64,000 nt of DNA, from contig JAJTXZ010000002.1 of NCBI GenBank assembly GCA_021463195.1, positions 1 to 64,000 on the forward strand, in the 5' to 3' direction. Numbering within the stretch: position 1 is the first letter of the stretch; the number at the start of each line of letters is the position of its first letter. The notes under the pieces were generated by a model. It searched no databases and was not told the DNA's origin. It saw only the letters and a program-made list of their open reading frames with translations. The position numbers and the translations under genes were made by a program. Below, in pieces: positions 23,001 to 29,528 of the stretch. Source of the stretch: Anaerolineae bacterium (GTDB lineage Bacteria > Chloroflexota > Anaerolineae > UBA4142 > SHND01).

Positions 23001-23141
23001 TTAAATACATTGCGTGCCGATGAGCGCCTCTTGTGCTTTTTCAGTTAGTTTTTGCATGTTTATCAGGGCGATTCCGCCAATAATTGCCGCGATGATTGCT
23101 GCATTTCCTTGTGGTACGCCGCGATGGTCGGTGGATGACAT
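23001..23141 (-). CDS. Small chimeric ORF: hydrophobic segment fused to the clpB start
   Basis: 46 codons. The first half is MSSTDHRGVPQGNAAIIAAI and IGGIALIN, a possible membrane helix. The second half is [18 protein letters not shown], the beginning of ClpB including AQEAL, which is closer to typical ClpB than the present gene's AAEAL. It is probably a junction product, not a functional protein, but it records where clpB once started. AGGTCACTC lies upstream of the ATG. Confidence 0.45.
   Translation of the reverse strand: MSSTDHRGVPQGNAAIIAAIIGGIALINMQKLTEKAQEALIGTQCI
23035..23062. repeat. 28-bp direct repeat, outer copy (displaced clpB start)
   Basis: Identical to 22232-22259. The clpB homology continues for about five more codons on one side (AQEAL), so the outer copy is a remnant of an earlier clpB 5' end. 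Confidence 0.9.
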
Positions 23142-23188
23142 GAGTGACCTCGCTTACAATGCTTTTATCTCGGTGCCGACTTCCCGTC

Positions 23189-23428
23189 TTAATCCTTTGA
23201 GCGTTGCTTAACCATTTGATTGTAAATGTCTTGCGCGCTCGTATCACCCCACAACTCGCGGAAATGCTTGACCGCATCTCCTGACCCCTTATCAATCAAC
23301 ATGATAAAGCGCGTGGCATCGGCGTAGCCCAAGTTTTCTACTAGCACATTCCAACCGCGCGAGACTAGGACCGTATTCGTTGACTCAGCGCCGCGTCCTG
23401 TTCCGAGGGATGATGTTTGAATTGCCAT
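23189..23428 (-). CDS. Small protein of unknown function in the TA cluster
   Basis: 79 aa from ATG 23428 (AGGAG 10 nt upstream, overlapping the stop of the preceding PIN gene). Sequence parts: TNTVLVSRGWNVLVENLGYA, ATRFIMLIDKGSGDAVKHFR, TSAQDIYNQMVKQ. I recall similar short proteins next to toxin genes in Chloroflexota and cyanobacteria, but cannot name the family. Being immediately downstream of a PIN gene, it may be an antitoxin or a third component. Confidence 0.6.
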   Translation of the reverse strand: MAIQTSSLGTGRGAESTNTVLVSRGWNVLVENLGYADATRFIMLIDKGSGDAVKHFRELWGDTSAQDIYNQMVKQRSKD

Positions 23429-23441
23429 CTTGGTTTTTCTC

Positions 23442-23900
23442 CTAATTCTCTGCTTGCGCAGCAAATTCTTCGAGGCGAATCAGTTTCACCCGAAAGCCAT
23501 GCTCGCTCGTAATCCGTTCACAGCAGTCTGCATGTCTAATCATGCGGCCATCGCAGGTAACGCAAAAAACCGCTTCTCCAAAGCACGCCGCCGCGACATG
23601 AAGAGCATCGCGGCCCTTAAATCCGCAGTCATGTTCTAGCTGTTGCGCTAATTTCAATTGCCTCTCATCAGCGCGTAGCGAGTGCGCGCAAAGTTTCAAG
23701 TACGTTTCAACTTTATTTTTAAGTCCGCATCGCTGACCTGCTCAATTTCAAATTCCAGTATTTCCGATTTGAGCAATTCAATCTCACCTTCTTCGACTTT
23801 CTAAAATCTTAACAAACGCTTCTGCCTCTTGCCGAATACGCGTCTGTGTTTGGTCATTGAATGGGCGAAAATACACGTTGGTGTCCAAATAGATTATCAT
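23442..23900 (-). pseudogene. PIN-domain toxin gene broken by frameshifts
   Basis: Reading starts MIIYLDTNVYFRPFNDQTQT, a perfect PIN opening with the first Asp. The frame breaks near ...KILESRRR, and homology continues as VEEGEIELLKSEILEFEIEQ in a second frame. It ends in a third frame as TYLKLCAHSLRADERQ, RDALHVAAACFG and CVTCDGRMIRHAD. All four catalytic acids survive across the three frames, so the damage is recent. ATG 23900 directly follows the TAA of the partner gene. Confidence 0.8.
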
Positions 23901-24158
23901 TTAATCCATCCGAACACTTGTGAAATGTTGTAACACGCGCATATTTATTTCCCCGCGAGTTTCATTTGGAAATTGCAACGCAAATTCTTCGCACTTGATT
24001 GCCCGCGCCTTCTCCGAGTCGCGCATACCTTCCAAAATCCGCTCAGCGTTGGTCAAGCTCGCGAGGTATCTCATTCGTTCCCAATCAATGGACGGAATTC
24101 CATGCACAATTTCCGCGATTTCTTCGCGCGTCAGTTCTTTTCTCTGTGGCGTTTCCAT
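23901..24158 (-). CDS. Putative antitoxin of the broken PIN module
   Basis: 85 aa, acidic and helical: KELTREEIAEIVHGIPSIDW, ERMRYLASLTNAERILEGMR, FALQFPNETRGEINMRVLQH. Stop and the next start are adjacent (TAAATG), so the two were co-translated. It remains open although its partner is broken, as expected when the toxin is lost first. No clear ribosome-binding site. The family is not recognised. Confidence 0.6.
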   Translation of the reverse strand: METPQRKELTREEIAEIVHGIPSIDWERMRYLASLTNAERILEGMRDSEKARAIKCEEFALQFPNETRGEINMRVLQHFTSVRMD

Positions 24159-24177
24159 CAATCTTTGTTCAAAACAA

Positions 24178-24240
24178 CAGCGTTTGCTTTCTCACGCTCC
24201 TGGCCTCAAGAAAATCGCGCGAATGAAAAAGCAAACGCTG
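24178..24240. terminator. Inverted repeat after the BON gene
   Basis: Perfect 13-bp arms CAGCGTTTGCTTT (24178-24190) and its complement (24228-24240), with a 37-nt loop. It lies between the BON-protein stop and the TA cluster and may end transcription on the minus strand. Confidence 0.5.
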
Positions 24241-24268
24241 TGTATTTCAATGTATCGAACGAAAAAAA

Positions 24269-24841
24269 TTATTCGTCCGCAGGCGTTTCCTCTTCGCCCT
24301 CTTCCGCTTTTGGCGCGGGTTTTGGCGCAGGTTTGGCGACGGGTTTTGCCCCCGCCGCCGGTTTTGCCGCGGCGGGCGCGGCTGGTTTCGGCGGCTCGGG
24401 CGCTTCGAGCGCGTTCACCACGTTGCGCACGCCGTCCACTTTTGCCGCGATTTCTCCTGCCGCTTTTTTGATGTCTTGTGAAGCGACATTCCCCTTGAGA
24501 TAAATTTCGCCGAACGCGCTGCCGACGAGAATGCCGGGAAAGCTGCCGCGTGTGCGCGCGTCCTTGCCCAGCGCTTGCGCGACAGCTATTTCCAAATCGG
24601 TGTCCACATACAATTTATTGATGACATCTTTGACATTGTTAACCTGAATGATGACATCTTCCGTCACAATTTTTTCGGCATGCGTGCGAACGTGTCCGCT
24701 AATTTCAATAATGCCTTTGCGCGCTGTAAAAACGAGCGCGTCCGTCCATACGCGCACGCCGGGATAGCTGTTTAGCGCGTCTGCGGCGGCGAGGATGAGC
24801 GCGTTATCTTGCGCCGATAGCGTTGTTGGGGTTTCTGCCAT
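24269..24841 (-). CDS. BON-domain protein with Ala/Pro/Lys-rich tail
   Basis: 190 aa. Two BON domains in a row: ~10-80 (ALNSYPGVRVWTDALVFTAR, GIIEISGHVRTHAEKI, VNNVKDVINKLYVDTDLEIA) and ~82-145 (GEIYLKGNVASQDIKKAAGE, VDGVRNVVNAL). A low-complexity tail follows (KPAPKPAPKAEEGEEETPAD). No signal peptide, so it is cytoplasmic, unlike OsmY. Its start overlaps the end of hspR by 38 bp, so it belongs to the heat-shock regulator transcript. BON domains bind membranes or ligands; its role here is unknown. Confidence 0.85.
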   Translation of the reverse strand: MAETPTTLSAQDNALILAAADALNSYPGVRVWTDALVFTARKGIIEISGHVRTHAEKIVTEDVIIQVNNVKDVINKLYVDTDLEIAVAQALGKDARTRGSFPGILVGSAFGEIYLKGNVASQDIKKAAGEIAAKVDGVRNVVNALEAPEPPKPAAPAAAKPAAGAKPVAKPAPKPAPKAEEGEEETPADE

Positions 24842-25289
24842 TGCGAGTGCTCCTTTTGGATGTTTGCGTTTCGATGTCCTGCGCCTGACCGCGCGGGCGC
24901 CGCACTTTAATTTTGCGTGACGCCGCGCGTGGCGTTAACTCATCCGTTTCATTGGAATCGTCCAACTCTTCCGGCTGCGCCAAGGTAATCTGATTTTGTT
25001 CCAAAATTTTTTGCAAGGATTCCACTTTGGCGGTGAGATTCAAAATGACTTCGACGCCCGCGAGATTCACGCCCAAATCATCCACCAGCCGCGCGATTTT
25101 TCGCAGCCGCTCAATGTCATGCTGTGAATATAAACGGATGCTCCCGCGCGAACGTTTAGGTTTGACCAAACCCGCGCGTTCGTAATAGCGCAGCGTCTGC
25201 GGATGCATTTCAACCAGCCGCGCGGCGACGCTGATGACAAACATCGGTTCGTCTGCTGCCACAGTGGATTCAATAAAATAGACCGACAT
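24804..25289 (-). CDS. hspR: MerR-family heat-shock regulator HspR
   Basis: 161 aa. Winged-helix MerR N-terminus: FVISVAARLVEMHPQTLRYY, then ERAGLVKPKRSRGSIRLYS, the near-diagnostic HspR pattern. HspR represses chaperone genes by binding HAIR inverted repeats and is released under heat stress. A helical dimerisation segment follows (AKVESLQKILEQNQ), then a disordered basic tail. It is followed by dnaJ upstream on the same strand, and a HAIR-like site stands at 26449. Starting ATG 25289; GAAAGGTG lies upstream. Confidence 0.9.
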   Translation of the reverse strand: MSVYFIESTVAADEPMFVISVAARLVEMHPQTLRYYERAGLVKPKRSRGSIRLYSQHDIERLRKIARLVDDLGVNLAGVEVILNLTAKVESLQKILEQNQITLAQPEELDDSNETDELTPRAASRKIKVRRPRGQAQDIETQTSKRSTRNGRNPNNAIGAR

Positions 25290-25349
25290 ACTATAACACC
25301 TTTCTCGCCCAATTCAATTTTTCAGCGCGCGGGTCGCGCGCAGCGAAAT

Positions 25350-26336
25350 TTATTTTTTACGCAGCGCGGCGAGGTCTTGAAATAATTCTTGCTCGCGTTT
25401 GCTCAGCTTGTCCGGCAGCACGACTTTGACGCGCGCATACAAATTACCGAACGCGTTGGGCTCGTTCAATTTGGGCATCCCTTTGCTAGCCAGCCGAAAG
25501 GATTTGCCGTTTTGCGTTTCGGGCGGAACCTTAAGCATCAAGCTGACGCCTTTGGGCGTCGGCACGGCGACTTCGCCGCCGAGCAAGGCGGTGTACAAAT
25601 CTATTGGCACCTCGACGGTCAAATCGTCGCCATTACGTTCGTACCGCGCGTCGGGCAGGACTTGAATGTTGAGATACAAATCGCCTGCGGCGCCGCCGCC
25701 CGCGCCCGTGCCGCCCTGTTTTGCCAGACGGATGCGCGAGCCGGTGCGGACGCCCGGTTTGATATCCACTTCGATTTTCTTGCCGTCTTTTTGCAAAAGA
25801 CGCTTTGTGCCGCTATACGCTTCTTCCATTGTGATTTGCACGGGCTGTTCAATATCATGTCCGCGCAAATTCGCGCCCGAGCCGCCGCGTCCGCCGAAAC
25901 CGCCCGCGCCGCCCAACCCGCCCGCGCCGCCCAACCCGCCAAAAAAGGTGCGAAAGAAATCGGATGCGCCGCCCAAATCGCCAAAGATTTGTTCGTATTC
26001 TTCGGGCGAGACGGTGCGATAGCTGCCGCTGCTTGTGCGCCCGCCGCCCGCGCCGCCGGCCTCGCCCCAGGTGAATGGCTCGGCGTTGCCCGCGCGTTGA
26101 TACTGTTCGTATTCTTTCCAATTCGCGCCGAGCGAATCATATTTTTTGCGTTTTTCGGGATCGCCCAAAACTTCGTACGCCTCATTCACTTCTTTGAACT
26201 GCTGTTCAGAGTTCTTGTCATTCGGATTTACATCCGGATGCAGCTTGCGCGCCAATTTACGGTACGCCGCTTTGATGTCCTTGTCGGCGGCGTCTTTGGA
26301 GATGCCCAAAACCTTGTAATAATCCTTGTATTCCAT
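25350..26336 (-). CDS. DnaJ-type co-chaperone (CbpA-like, no zinc domain)
   Basis: 328 aa. J domain 1-70 with HPD (ARKLHPDVNPNDK) and QQFKEVNEAYEVLGDPEKRK. A Gly/Phe-rich region (~90-155, FFGGLGGAGGLGGAGGFGG) is followed directly by the two C-terminal beta domains (KKIEVDIKPGVRTGSRIRLA, GDLYLNIQVLP). The cysteine-rich zinc domain of DnaJ is absent, so it is a class B J-protein. It stimulates DnaK ATPase. It is the first gene of the dnaJ-hspR-BON operon, transcribed divergently from hsp20. Confidence 0.93.
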   Translation of the reverse strand: MEYKDYYKVLGISKDAADKDIKAAYRKLARKLHPDVNPNDKNSEQQFKEVNEAYEVLGDPEKRKKYDSLGANWKEYEQYQRAGNAEPFTWGEAGGAGGGRTSSGSYRTVSPEEYEQIFGDLGGASDFFRTFFGGLGGAGGLGGAGGFGGRGGSGANLRGHDIEQPVQITMEEAYSGTKRLLQKDGKKIEVDIKPGVRTGSRIRLAKQGGTGAGGGAAGDLYLNIQVLPDARYERNGDDLTVEVPIDLYTALLGGEVAVPTPKGVSLMLKVPPETQNGKSFRLASKGMPKLNEPNAFGNLYARVKVVLPDKLSKREQELFQDLAALRKK

Positions 26337-26392
26337 GTAAGCGCCTTTCGCAAAAAATAGGCGGGCTGAAACGCCCGCGCCACTCTACGACC

Positions 26393-26421
26393 ATTATAGC
26401 GCTTGCTATATTCTACGTCAA
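26393..26421 (-). promoter_or_regulatory. dnaJ operon promoter
   Basis: Minus-strand TTGACG (26421-26416) and TATAAT (26398-26393) with a 17-bp spacer, ~55 nt before the dnaJ ATG. It faces the HAIR-like site. Confidence 0.75.
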
Positions 26422-26448
26422 TAGAATTATACATAACTTTAACAGAAA

Positions 26449-26469
26449 CTTGATAATGATATTATCAAG
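26449..26469. promoter_or_regulatory. HAIR-like HspR operator
   Basis: Perfect inverted repeat: 9-bp arms CTTGATAAT and ATTATCAAG around GAT. The total of 21 bp with CTTGA/TCAAG ends is the same spacing as the known HAIR consensus (CTTGAGT-N7-ACTCAAG), the target of HspR. It lies between the divergent dnaJ and hsp20 promoters, 5 bp before the hsp20 -35 box, so one site could control both. Confidence 0.8.
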
Positions 26470-26473
26470 TCTA

Positions 26474-26502
26474 TTGACAAATAGACCAGTATTCTGTATA
26501 AT
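26474..26502 (+). promoter_or_regulatory. hsp20 promoter
   Basis: TTGACA (26474-26479) and TATAAT (26497-26502), both perfect consensus with a 17-bp spacer, right next to the HAIR-like site. Confidence 0.85.
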
Positions 26503-26553
26503 GGCGTTGTCTAAAGTTTAAAGACGAGATTCGGTGATGCAGGAGGTAACCTT

Positions 26554-27027
26554 ATGAGCAAAATAGTACGTTGGCAGCCCGCCGGCGATTTGATGTCATT
26601 GCGCGAGGCGATGGACCGTTTGTTTGAAGATTCGTGGGTTGGCGCGCGCGGATGGAATTTTCCGTCGCCGTGGACCGAGCCGACGCTCGATGTGTTCGAG
26701 ACCGCCGACCATGTGACTGTCAAAGCCGCGATTCCGGGCGTCAAACCCGAAGACGTGGAAATCACTATTACGGGGAATATGCTGGCGCTTTCGGGCGAGA
26801 CAAAAACCGAAAGTGAAACGCAAGAAAAGAATTATCTGCGCCGCGAGACGCGTATGGGCGCCTTTAGTCGGATGCTCGAATTGCCCGCCGGTCTGGAAAC
26901 CGACCGCGCGGACGCCAAATTTGAAAATGGCATTTTGACCATCGAATTTCCAAAAGCGGAAGAGGTCAAACCCAAGAGCATCAAAGTCAAACCTGTGACG
27001 AATGGCAACGCGCCATCCAAAAATTAA
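26554..27027 (+). CDS. Small heat shock protein, Hsp20/alpha-crystallin family
   Basis: 157 aa. ATP-independent holdase that binds unfolding proteins. Short N-terminal arm (MSLREAMDRLFEDSWV), then the alpha-crystallin domain ~45-140 (TEPTLDVFETADHVTVKAAI, VEITITGNMLALSGE, ETRMGAFSRMLELPAGLE, FENGILTIEFPKAEEVKPKS). The usual C-terminal I-x-I motif seems to be replaced by IKVKPV. Ribosome site AGGAGG precedes ATG 26554. Divergent from dnaJ under a shared HspR-type site. Confidence 0.95.
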   Translation: MSKIVRWQPAGDLMSLREAMDRLFEDSWVGARGWNFPSPWTEPTLDVFETADHVTVKAAIPGVKPEDVEITITGNMLALSGETKTESETQEKNYLRRETRMGAFSRMLELPAGLETDRADAKFENGILTIEFPKAEEVKPKSIKVKPVTNGNAPSKN

Positions 27028-27037
27028 ACGCGAAAAA

Positions 27038-27067
27038 AACAAGACCGCCGATTTCGGCGGTCTTGTT
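27038..27067. terminator. Bidirectional terminator between hsp20 and a small membrane protein gene
   Basis: Perfect 14-bp stem AACAAGACCGCCGA/TCGGCGGTCTTGTT with a 2-nt loop, preceded by an A-run. Serves both convergent genes. Confidence 0.85.
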
Positions 27068-27069
27068 CG

Positions 27070-27264
27070 TTATGGCACGAGCGTAGTTGTAGGAATGGCT
27101 TGGACTGGCGCAGACGGTTGGGGTGGCACGGTAAAGATACTAGAGACGACCATACTTAGCGCAACCAACACACCCAAGATTACAAATAACGCGCTGGCAA
27201 TTTTCAAACCGCGATTCGAGCTTTGCGTGGTTTTCTTTTGAGTCGCTTTGCGAGCCTTTGTCAT
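27070..27264 (-). CDS. Small single-pass membrane protein, unknown function
   Basis: 64 aa. Basic N-terminus (MTKARKATQKKTTQSSNRG) then one hydrophobic helix (LKIASALFVILGVLVALSMV) and a Pro/Thr tail (TVPPQPSAPVQAIPTTTLVP). Positive-inside rule puts the N-terminus in the cytoplasm. Start ATG 27264 has AAGGAGGG upstream, which supports a real gene. It sits alone between hsp20 and FTR1. No family recognised. Confidence 0.75.
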   Translation of the reverse strand: MTKARKATQKKTTQSSNRGLKIASALFVILGVLVALSMVVSSIFTVPPQPSAPVQAIPTTTLVP

Positions 27265-27334
27265 ATCTATCCCTCCTTCAGAATGCGGCGGAATTATAGC
27301 GCCAAGCCAAAGGGTATCCTAATTTCCGCGCGCG

Positions 27335-27369
27335 AAAAAAAACGCCGCGCAAAAAATTGCGCGGCGTTT
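27335..27369 (-). terminator. Rho-independent terminator after the FTR1 gene
   Basis: Stem AAACGCCGCGCAA/TTGCGCGGCGTTT followed on the minus strand by TTTTTT. Confidence 0.8.
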
Positions 27370-27377
27370 AAATTGCG

Positions 27378-28214
27378 TCAAGCGTTCGCTTGTCGCGCTG
27401 TCAAATTTAGACTGAGGCGATGGGTCCACCACCGAATGCCGACCAAAATAACCACCCAATAGAACACGTACGCGACCACTTCCAAGACGCTGGGCGAATC
27501 ATTATAGCCCACCAGCGCGCGTAAAATCGAGCCGACTGTGGAATTGTTGGGCAGGACAGCCGACAAATCCCACGCTTGTTGCGTCAAGAAAGGCAGCCAG
27601 CCGATTTCCTGAAATTCATGCACCGCATGCGCGAACAAGCCGGCGGCGAAAAAGAGCAAGAGGATGCTCGTCACATCAAAAAACCGCTTTACGTCGAGGC
27701 GCATAGACATGGCATAAATAGCATAGCCGACTCCAACCGCCAACGCCAAGCCGATGAGACTGCCGATGAGCGTCGCGGTCGCGTCGGTGGCAAACGCGCT
27801 GGCGGATAAAAAGAGCGCGGTCTCGATGCCTTCGCGAAATACCGCGACAAAAGTCAACGCAAAAATGCCCCACGACATATTTTGCGACAAAGTGGCTTGC
27901 ACTTGATGTTCCAAATCGCGTTTCATGTAACGCCCTTGATAACGCATCCAAAAGATCATCCAAGTCAAAATCAAAACCGCCAACAACATCATGCTGCCTT
28001 CAAAAATCTGTTCGTAGGGTTCTTCCAAACTCATGCCGATAAATTGCAACCCTACCGCCGCGAGAATGCTCGCCGCGATGGCGGCAATGACGCCGAGCCA
28101 GGCGGTGCGCGTATGATGCGCTTGGCCGATTTTGACGAGATAACTGAGGACGATGCCGACAATGAGCGCGGCTTCCAGTCCTTCGCGAAAAGTAACAAGT
28201 CCTGCTGCGAGCAT
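27378..28214 (-). CDS. FTR1-family high-affinity iron permease
   Basis: 278 aa, seven hydrophobic segments. The two R-E-x-L-E type motifs that mark iron permeases are at residues ~10 (FREGLEAALIV) and ~128 (FREGIETALFL), the Glu residues lining the Fe(III) path. No ferroxidase is fused. Its cotranscribed upstream neighbour is a cupredoxin lipoprotein (27 bp gap), consistent with EfeUO-like iron uptake in which a copper or periplasmic partner prepares iron. A DtxR-type regulator lies divergently next door. Confidence 0.92.
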   Translation of the reverse strand: MLAAGLVTFREGLEAALIVGIVLSYLVKIGQAHHTRTAWLGVIAAIAASILAAVGLQFIGMSLEEPYEQIFEGSMMLLAVLILTWMIFWMRYQGRYMKRDLEHQVQATLSQNMSWGIFALTFVAVFREGIETALFLSASAFATDATATLIGSLIGLALAVGVGYAIYAMSMRLDVKRFFDVTSILLLFFAAGLFAHAVHEFQEIGWLPFLTQQAWDLSAVLPNNSTVGSILRALVGYNDSPSVLEVVAYVFYWVVILVGIRWWTHRLSLNLTARQANA

Positions 28215-28241
28215 AATGAAATAAATCCTTTGCGCGTTAAA

Positions 28242-28664
28242 TTATTGCACGATGAGCGTGCCCTCCATGCCTTGTTCGAGATGCCCCGGCAGCCCACAGA
28301 CGATGCGGTACGTGCCGGCTTGCGCGGGCGCGGTGAAAAAACTCACTTTGGCGCTGCCCGGTTCGACTTCGGATTCAAACGCAATGCGCGCTTCGTCGTC
28401 CGCGTCAAAGGGCATTGTCACCTCCGCGCCTTGCTGAAGCAAAACCCACTCATGCTCGGTATTGCTTTCATTCATCATCCGCAAGGTTACGCGTTCGCCC
28501 GCGCGCACGTTCCAGACGTTTGGCGTAAAACTAAAATCCGTCGTGTTTGTGCTGATTGTTTGCGCGTTGTTTTGTCCGCACCCCGCGACAAGCGTCGCAA
28601 ACATCAATAGGATCATTCCGCCGCGCCAAGTTTTGCTTGGATGACGCAGCTGTTTGGCATTCAT
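28242..28664 (-). CDS. Cupredoxin-domain lipoprotein (iron-uptake associated)
   Basis: 140 aa from ATG 28664 (an upstream start would add an unlikely hydrophilic leader). Signal peptide with lipobox FATLVAGCGQ. The mature domain is a cupredoxin fold with type 1 copper ligands: His in NTEHEW, then C-x4-H-x4-M (CGLPGHLEQGM). It lies just before the FTR1 permease gene, so it probably acts as an electron-transfer or metal-binding partner, similar in idea to EfeO's cupredoxin domain. That role is inferred. Confidence 0.85.
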   Translation of the reverse strand: MNAKQLRHPSKTWRGGMILLMFATLVAGCGQNNAQTISTNTTDFSFTPNVWNVRAGERVTLRMMNESNTEHEWVLLQQGAEVTMPFDADDEARIAFESEVEPGSAKVSFFTAPAQAGTYRIVCGLPGHLEQGMEGTLIVQ

Positions 28665-28737
28665 TTGGATTCGCGTTACAATCGGCACGCACTCTCCAAT
28701 CTTTAAATTATTTTGTAATCCCATACGAATAACGCTT

Positions 28738-28753
28738 GTTAGTATAGCATAAC
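28738..28753. promoter_or_regulatory. Possible DtxR/IdeR-type operator
   Basis: GTTAGTATAGCATAAC is an imperfect palindrome with the TTAG...TAA spacing of iron-box sites, between the divergent FTR1/cupredoxin and DtxR-family genes. Match to consensus is partial. Confidence 0.35.
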
Positions 28754-28793
28754 GATTTACGCATGAGCATTAGACTTGTGTAAAAATTAAGCC

Positions 28794-29477
28794 ATGCCGC
28801 ATTCCACGCGTCCCGACACCACGCCGACAACTGAAGAATATTTGGAAATCATTTACATGATGGCGGCTGAGGACCGTATCGTCAAAGGCGCGCGGCTTGC
28901 TGAAATCATTGGCGTTTCGCGTCCGACGGTGACTGCCACCTTGCGCCGTATGTTGCGCGATGATTTAATCGCGCTGGATGCCAAGAAACAAATCACGCTC
29001 ACGCCAAAGGGTTATGCCATCGCTGATATGTTGCAACGGCGCCATCGCATCATCGAGCGTTGGTTGACTGATACGCTTGGTTTAGATTGGGCGGAATCGG
29101 ACGCGGAATCGCATCGGCTCGAACATGTTTTTTCGGATCAGGTGGTAGAACGACTCAACGAACTTTTGGGTTTTCCCGAAACATGTCCGCACGGCAATCC
29201 GATTCCGGGCAATCAACGCGGTGAGCCAAGCGCGGCGGCGTTTCCATTGAGCCAGGCGCCAGAGGGCGCGCGTTTGCTTGTCGCGCGGATTTCGGAATAT
29301 GTCGAAAATTCCGGCGAGATGTTGAAACATTTGGGTGGACGCGGCCTTGTGCCCGGAGCCCAAGTCACGGTAGTGGAGCATTCGCCTTTGAACCAAGCGT
29401 TGACGCTGCGCGTGAACGATAAACATTTTGCGCTGGCGCTTGAGATCGCCAACGCGCTGTGGGTGACGAAAGGTTAA
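28794..29477 (+). CDS. DtxR/MntR-family metal-dependent transcriptional regulator
   Basis: 227 aa. Winged helix-turn-helix ~10-75 (TTEEYLEIIYMMAAEDRIVK, AEIIGVSRPTVTATLRRML), metal-binding and dimerisation helices (~75-140, RRHRIIERWLTDTLGLDWAE, SHRLEHVFSDQVVERL, and the CPHGNPIPG signature of the family), and a C-terminal FeoA/SH3-like domain. Such proteins repress metal uptake genes when Fe2+ or Mn2+ is plentiful. Divergent from the FTR1 iron uptake genes, its probable targets. No clear ribosome site at 28794. Confidence 0.92.
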   Translation: MPHSTRPDTTPTTEEYLEIIYMMAAEDRIVKGARLAEIIGVSRPTVTATLRRMLRDDLIALDAKKQITLTPKGYAIADMLQRRHRIIERWLTDTLGLDWAESDAESHRLEHVFSDQVVERLNELLGFPETCPHGNPIPGNQRGEPSAAAFPLSQAPEGARLLVARISEYVENSGEMLKHLGGRGLVPGAQVTVVEHSPLNQALTLRVNDKHFALALEIANALWVTKG

Positions 29478-29528
29478 GTCTGTGACGCAGGTCATTTTTG
29501 GACAGTGACTGGCGCGCATCGTGTATTT

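Noticed and set aside
23063-23188. Independent gene for a full-length membrane protein upstream of the chimeric ORF
   Set aside because: No start with ribosome site other than the one used by the chimeric ORF.
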